In this document: in pieces, positions 60,788 through 64,000 of the stretch
How positions within the stretch are numbered: the stretch's first letter is position 1
Layout: every line of letters begins with the position of its first letter
Assembly: GCF_041435435.1 (NCBI RefSeq)
Contig: NZ_CP108494.1
Span: 8,280,501-8,344,500 of the forward strand
Reading direction: 5' to 3'
Length of the DNA: 64,000 nucleotides
From: Streptomyces sp. NBC_01241
GTDB taxonomy: Bacteria > Actinomycetota > Actinomycetes > Streptomycetales > Streptomycetaceae
Program-made: the position numbers and the translations under genes
The notes under the pieces: model-generated
What the model was told of the DNA's origin: nothing
Database searches by the model: none
What the model saw: the letters and a program-made list of their open reading frames with translations, nothing else

Positions 60788-61482
60788 CGGACTTCACCTT
60801 CACCTGCACCGGCGTGCGCGCCGATCCGTACGCCGCCGGCCCCACCCTCGTCTTCCGGCTGCGCATCACCGCGTCCGAGGAGGCGCGGGTCCACGCGCTC
60901 GCGCTGCGCTGCCAGATCCGCATCGAACCGGCCCGGCGCGGCTACGAACAGACGGAGGCCGAAGGCCTGACGGACCTGTTCGGAGAGCGTTCACGCTGGG
61001 GCCGCACACTCCAGCCCGTGCAGTTCGCCCAGGTCCCGGTCATGGTTCCCGCGTTCACCGGGGAAACCGAGACGGACGTCGTCGTGCCCTGCACGTATGA
61101 CCTGGAGATCGCCGCGACGCGGTACATGAACGCGCTGACGGATGGTGAGGTGCCGCTCCTGATGCTCTTCTCCGGCACCGCCTTCACCGGTACCGGCGGC
61201 TTCAGGGTCGAGCCGGTGCCGTGGGACCTGGAGGCGCCGTTCCGGATGCCGGTGGTGGTGTGGCAGGAGATGGTCGATCAGCACTTTCCCGGGTGCGGCT
61301 GGATCCGCCTTCCCCGCGACACCATGGACGCGCTGCTCGAATTCCGCTCCCGGCACGCACTGCCGTCCTGGGAGGCGACCGTCCGGGCACTTCTGGACGC
61401 GCCCGGAACCATGGCCCTCCCGCCGGACGGAAGACTCGCCGACGCCGGGCTCGCCGGACTCGCCGAGAGGACGGCGCAATGA
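60784..61482 (+). CDS. Hydrogenase-associated conserved protein (DUF6084-like)
   Basis: 232 residues from ATG 60784 overlapping the previous stop. It has no motif of a known enzyme. A beta-rich start (FTFTCTGVRADPYAAGPTL, LRCQIRIEPARRGYE) and a core with MLFSGTAFTGTGGFRVEPV, PWDLEAPFRMPVVVW, a HFPGCGWIRL segment. I recall it as DUF6084. Its position inside the coupled operon suggests a role in assembly or attachment of HhySL. Confidence 0.7.
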   Translation: MTDFTFTCTGVRADPYAAGPTLVFRLRITASEEARVHALALRCQIRIEPARRGYEQTEAEGLTDLFGERSRWGRTLQPVQFAQVPVMVPAFTGETETDVVVPCTYDLEIAATRYMNALTDGEVPLLMLFSGTAFTGTGGFRVEPVPWDLEAPFRMPVVVWQEMVDQHFPGCGWIRLPRDTMDALLEFRSRHALPSWEATVRALLDAPGTMALPPDGRLADAGLAGLAERTAQ

Positions 61483-62927
61483 CCACATCCGCGTTCACCC
61501 CCGCGCTGGAAGCCCGTTTCGCCGCCGCCCGGGGCGTGGCCGACGCGGTCCTCTTCGAGGGCTACGTCCTGTACCCGTACCGCGCGTCGGCGGCCAAGAA
61601 CCGGCTCCGCTGGCAGTTCGGGGTGCTCGTGCCACCGGCCTGGGCGGCGGCCGCAGAGGAGCACGACTTCCAGCACACCGAGTGCCTGATGGAAGCGAAG
61701 GCGGACGCGACGCTGGCGGCCGAGGTGCGCTTCCTGCACGCCCAGCGCCGCACCGTGCAGCGGATCCGTGAGGACGGCACCTTCCGGACCGTCCCCGAAC
61801 TCGATCTCACCGACCGGGTCCTGGTTCCCTGGGACGAGGGCGCGGAGGAACGGGTCGAAGTGCTCACCACCGTGGCCGAGCTCACCGGCGACGGCGTCGT
61901 CGTCCACTTCACGCGCCCGGCACGCGAGGAGTACGAAACGGTCCGCGACGAGGAGGGCCGGACCGTCGGTCGCCTGGTGCGCCGCTGCGCGGAGGTCAAC
62001 GGCACGGTGAGGCTGTCCGCCGCCGAACTCGACGGCCCCTACCGGGCGATGCGGCTCACCGCCGTGGTGGAGAACACCAGCACCTGGACGCCGGACGCCG
62101 CTGACGCCGACCGCGATGCCGCGCTGCCCGGATCACTGGTGGCCACCCACCTCCTCCTGGGCCTCGACGCAGGCTCGTTCCTGTCGATGACGGACCCTCC
62201 CCAGTGGGCCAAGGGCGCGGTCGCGGGCTGCCGGAACCTGCACACCTGGCCCGTACTGGCCGGGGAGCCCGGCCGCGCGGACCTGATGCTCTCGTCCCCG
62301 ATCATCCTGGAGGACCACCCGGCCATCGCCCCTGAGAGCCCCGGAGCGCTGTACGACTCCACGGAGATCGACGAGATCCTCGCCCTGCGGACGGCCGCGC
62401 TGACCGACCAGGAGAAGCGTGAGGCCCGGGGGACGGACGACCGGGCGGCCGCAGTGATCGACCTGGCCGACTCCATGCCCCCAGAGGTCCTGGAGCGGCT
62501 GCACGGCGCGGTGCGGGCCCTGCGCGAAGTCACCGGGCCGGGTGCGCCCGCGGCCGTCGCGGCCGACGGATTCCCGCACGTGCGGGAAGGGGCCGACGAG
62601 TACGACCTGATCAGGCCGGAGCAGCCGTGGTGGGACCCGGCGGGCGACGGCGGCGCCGACCCGGCGCACGACCGGATTCTGGTGGCCGGCCGGCCGGTGG
62701 GCGCGGGCAGCCGCGTACTGCTGAGACCGGGCCTGCGCCGTACCGACGCCCAGGACCTCTTCCTCAAGGACCGCAGCGCACTGGTCGAAGCGGTACTCCA
62801 CGACGTGGACGGGGGAGTGCACCTCGCGGTCACCGTGGAGGGCGACCCCGGTGCGGACATCCGGCGCGAGCAGGGCCGGTTCCTCTACTTCCAGCCCGAC
62901 GAGGTCGCCCCTCTGGAGGACGCATGA
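61479..62927 (+). CDS. Large hydrogenase-associated protein of unknown function
   Basis: 482 residues; ATG 61479 overlaps the previous stop. I do not recognise a domain. The N-terminal half (VLFEGYVLYPYRASAAKNRL, RWQFGVLVPPAW) is followed by a middle part (SPIILEDHPAIAPESPGAL, DEILALRTAALTDQEKREA) and a C-terminal part with VGAGSRVLLRPGLRRTDAQD. Few Cys and no membrane segments. It is coupled at both ends, between the DUF6084-like gene and the protease gene, so it belongs to the system. A scaffold or maturation role is only a guess. Confidence 0.7.
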   Translation: MTTSAFTPALEARFAAARGVADAVLFEGYVLYPYRASAAKNRLRWQFGVLVPPAWAAAAEEHDFQHTECLMEAKADATLAAEVRFLHAQRRTVQRIREDGTFRTVPELDLTDRVLVPWDEGAEERVEVLTTVAELTGDGVVVHFTRPAREEYETVRDEEGRTVGRLVRRCAEVNGTVRLSAAELDGPYRAMRLTAVVENTSTWTPDAADADRDAALPGSLVATHLLLGLDAGSFLSMTDPPQWAKGAVAGCRNLHTWPVLAGEPGRADLMLSSPIILEDHPAIAPESPGALYDSTEIDEILALRTAALTDQEKREARGTDDRAAAVIDLADSMPPEVLERLHGAVRALREVTGPGAPAAVAADGFPHVREGADEYDLIRPEQPWWDPAGDGGADPAHDRILVAGRPVGAGSRVLLRPGLRRTDAQDLFLKDRSALVEAVLHDVDGGVHLAVTVEGDPGADIRREQGRFLYFQPDEVAPLEDA

Positions 62928-63472
62928 CGGCGCCCTCGGAGCAGAGAGCGAGGACTCTGGTCGCAGGCGTCGGGAACATCTTCCTCGGCGACGACGGCTT
63001 CGGCGTCGAGACCGTACGACGACTGGTGTCGGGCCCCCTTCCCGGCCATGTCGAAGCGGTGGACATCGGGGTGCGCGGAGTCCATCTCGCGTACCAGCTC
63101 CTCGACGGGTACGACACGCTGGTCCTGATCGATGCCACGCAACGCGGCGGCGAGCCCGGAACGCTGTATCTGATCGAGGCCGACCGGCCCGGCAGTATCG
63201 AGCCGCAGGAAGCGCTGCTCGACGGCCACCGCATGTCCCCCGACGCGGTCCTGACCCTGCTGGAAACCCTGTGCGCCGGAACGGGCTGCACGCCCCCGGG
63301 GCGCACGCTGGTCGTCGGATGCGAACCCGCCCGCGTCGACGAGGGCATCGGCCTGAGCGAGCCCGTCGCGGCAGCCGTACCGGAGGCCGTGAACATGATC
63401 CTGCGCCTTGTGCGGGACGACGAACGGACCGCGCCGACCGCACAGTCGGCGGCCGGCCCGGCCATGAACTGA
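62924..63472 (+). CDS. Hydrogenase maturation protease (HycI/HybD family)
   Basis: 182 residues from ATG 62924 overlapping the previous stop. VAGVGNIFLGDDGFGVETV contains the first metal-ligand Glu/Asp of the family, and DTLVLIDATQRGGEPG the second; the His expected near GHRMSPD is present. These proteases cut the C-terminal tail of the large subunit after nickel insertion. HhyL has such a tail of 23 residues. It ends a few bases before the small peptide gene. Confidence 0.9.
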   Translation: MTAPSEQRARTLVAGVGNIFLGDDGFGVETVRRLVSGPLPGHVEAVDIGVRGVHLAYQLLDGYDTLVLIDATQRGGEPGTLYLIEADRPGSIEPQEALLDGHRMSPDAVLTLLETLCAGTGCTPPGRTLVVGCEPARVDEGIGLSEPVAAAVPEAVNMILRLVRDDERTAPTAQSAAGPAMN

Positions 63473-63476
63473 GGAG

Positions 63477-63593
63477 ATGAACACCATCGTGAAGAAGATC
63501 ATCCTCGGCGGCGCGGTCGCCGCCGCCGTTGCCGCACTCGTGGCCCAGGTCATGCCCGACATCAAACGCTACCTGAGGATTCGCGCCATGTGA
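63477..63593 (+). CDS. 38-residue membrane peptide (DUF6893-like)
   Basis: ATG 63477 touches the ribosome site GAGGAG, so GTG 63489 (34 residues) may be the real start. The peptide has one membrane helix (IILGGAVAAAVAALVAQV) and a basic tail (DIKRYLRIRAM). I recall similar peptides as DUF6893 in Streptomyces. Its place in a group 1h hydrogenase operon suggests a membrane or electron-transfer role, for example a tether for the HhySL complex. This is an inference. Confidence 0.65.
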   Translation: MNTIVKKIILGGAVAAAVAALVAQVMPDIKRYLRIRAM

Positions 63594-63715
63594 CGCCGTC
63601 GCATCTCTCACGCCCCGGGCTGCACCGAATGACGTACGCGGCGTGCGGCGTCGGCGAGCCAGCCCGGCTGCGGCCGTAACCCCCCGGTGTAATGACGCGG
63701 GCAGGACGGAGACCC

Positions 63716-64000
63716 ATGCACGAGATGTCCATCGCCATGGCCGTCGTCGGCCAGGTGGAAGAAGCCGCCCGGGCCGAGGGCGCCGTAGCCGTCACATCGG
63801 TCCGGCTCCAGGTCGGCGAGCTCGCCGGGGTGGTCCCCGACGCACTGTCCTTCTGCTTCGAACTGGCCTGTGCCGGGACCGTGCTGGAAGGCGCCGAACT
63901 GGTGGTCGACTCCGTACGGGCGAGAGCACGCTGCGAGCCCTGCTCGGACGAATGGGCGGTCGGAATGCCACCGCAGCTGTGCTGCCCCGTGTGCGGTGAG
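63716..64000 (+). CDS. hypA: HypA nickel-insertion protein (partial, 3' end outside window)
   Basis: The frame starts ATG 63716 and is still open at the window end, so the gene is cut. MHEMSIAMAVVGQVEEAA has the invariant His2 that binds nickel, and RCEPCSDEWAVGMPP with CCPVCGE gives the two Cys-x2-Cys pairs of the zinc site. HypA delivers nickel to the hydrogenase large subunit with HypB. Its gene lies 120 nt after the peptide gene, which may carry a further promoter. The rest of the hyp set is expected beyond the window. Confidence 0.93.
   Translation, partial: MHEMSIAMAVVGQVEEAARAEGAVAVTSVRLQVGELAGVVPDALSFCFELACAGTVLEGAELVVDSVRARARCEPCSDEWAVGMPPQLCCPVCGE

Noticed and set aside
1..64000. 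tRNA, rRNA, prophage or integrative-element attachment sites
   Set aside because: No cloverleaf-like or rRNA sequence and no integrase, capsid or portal-type protein were seen. A covariance-model scan would be needed to exclude small RNAs.

Overview
The window is high-GC actinobacterial DNA with strong third-position G/C bias, many GTG starts, ATGA/GTGA stop-start overlaps and Streptomyces-type families (mycothiol-era DinB protein, F420-type nitroreductase, DasR- and Nur-like operators, HhySL hydrogenase). It is most likely a Streptomyces chromosome, probably an arm or other accessory region. I saw no rRNA, tRNA or CRISPR array.

Layout. 0-5.4 kb: the start of a sugar-binding lipoprotein gene, a LacI regulator with two matched operators, a divergent glycogen-debranching-type glycosidase, and an AI-2E family membrane protein. 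5.7-8.1 kb: an OmpR-type two-component pair and a small Arg-rich protein. 8.2-15.6 kb: a leftward block with a BPL_N amidotransferase-like protein, a 1377-residue Pls/PosA-type (epsilon-poly-lysine-synthetase-like) NRPS, and a translationally coupled polyprenyl diphosphate synthase and TPR protein. 15.9-23.4 kb: single housekeeping-like genes, including a rhodanese gene divergent from a CsoR/CstR repressor with its operator between them. 23.5-29.8 kb: a secreted GH84 beta-N-acetylglucosaminidase with a DasR-like site, then an operon of a quinone-oxidoreductase-like enzyme and two acyl-CoA dehydrogenases, the second lacking the catalytic Glu.

29.9-35.1 kb: a five-gene nikABCDE-like ABC importer behind a Nur-like (nickel-responsive) box. 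It ends abruptly in a truncated phosphodiesterase gene. 35.6-45.2 kb is a mosaic of insertion sequences and broken genes: an IS256-type transposase with a +1 frameshift, an intact IS1380-type transposase, a solitary IS1380 end, fragments of a HAD phosphatase and of an unknown gene, a PA14/fibronectin-III exoprotein with an out-of-frame deletion, and a TnpB gene with a 1-nt deletion. 45.4-54.1 kb: a CitA/CitB-type two-component system divergent from an NMT1/SsuA-type ABC importer, a polysaccharide-deacetylase-like protein, and a class A PBP whose transpeptidase motifs are all degraded.

54.7-64.0 kb: a rightward operon for a group 1h (actinobacterial high-affinity, atmospheric H2) [NiFe]-hydrogenase. 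The order is hypX, hhyS, hhyL, a NifU-like protein, three poorly characterised conserved proteins, a maturation protease, a 38-residue peptide, and hypA running off the window. Most of these genes overlap by 4 nt. The hydrogenase needs nickel and the nik-like importer with its Nur box lies 20-25 kb upstream, so the two may work together in one Ni-dependent H2-oxidation system. That link is inferred from function and proximity.
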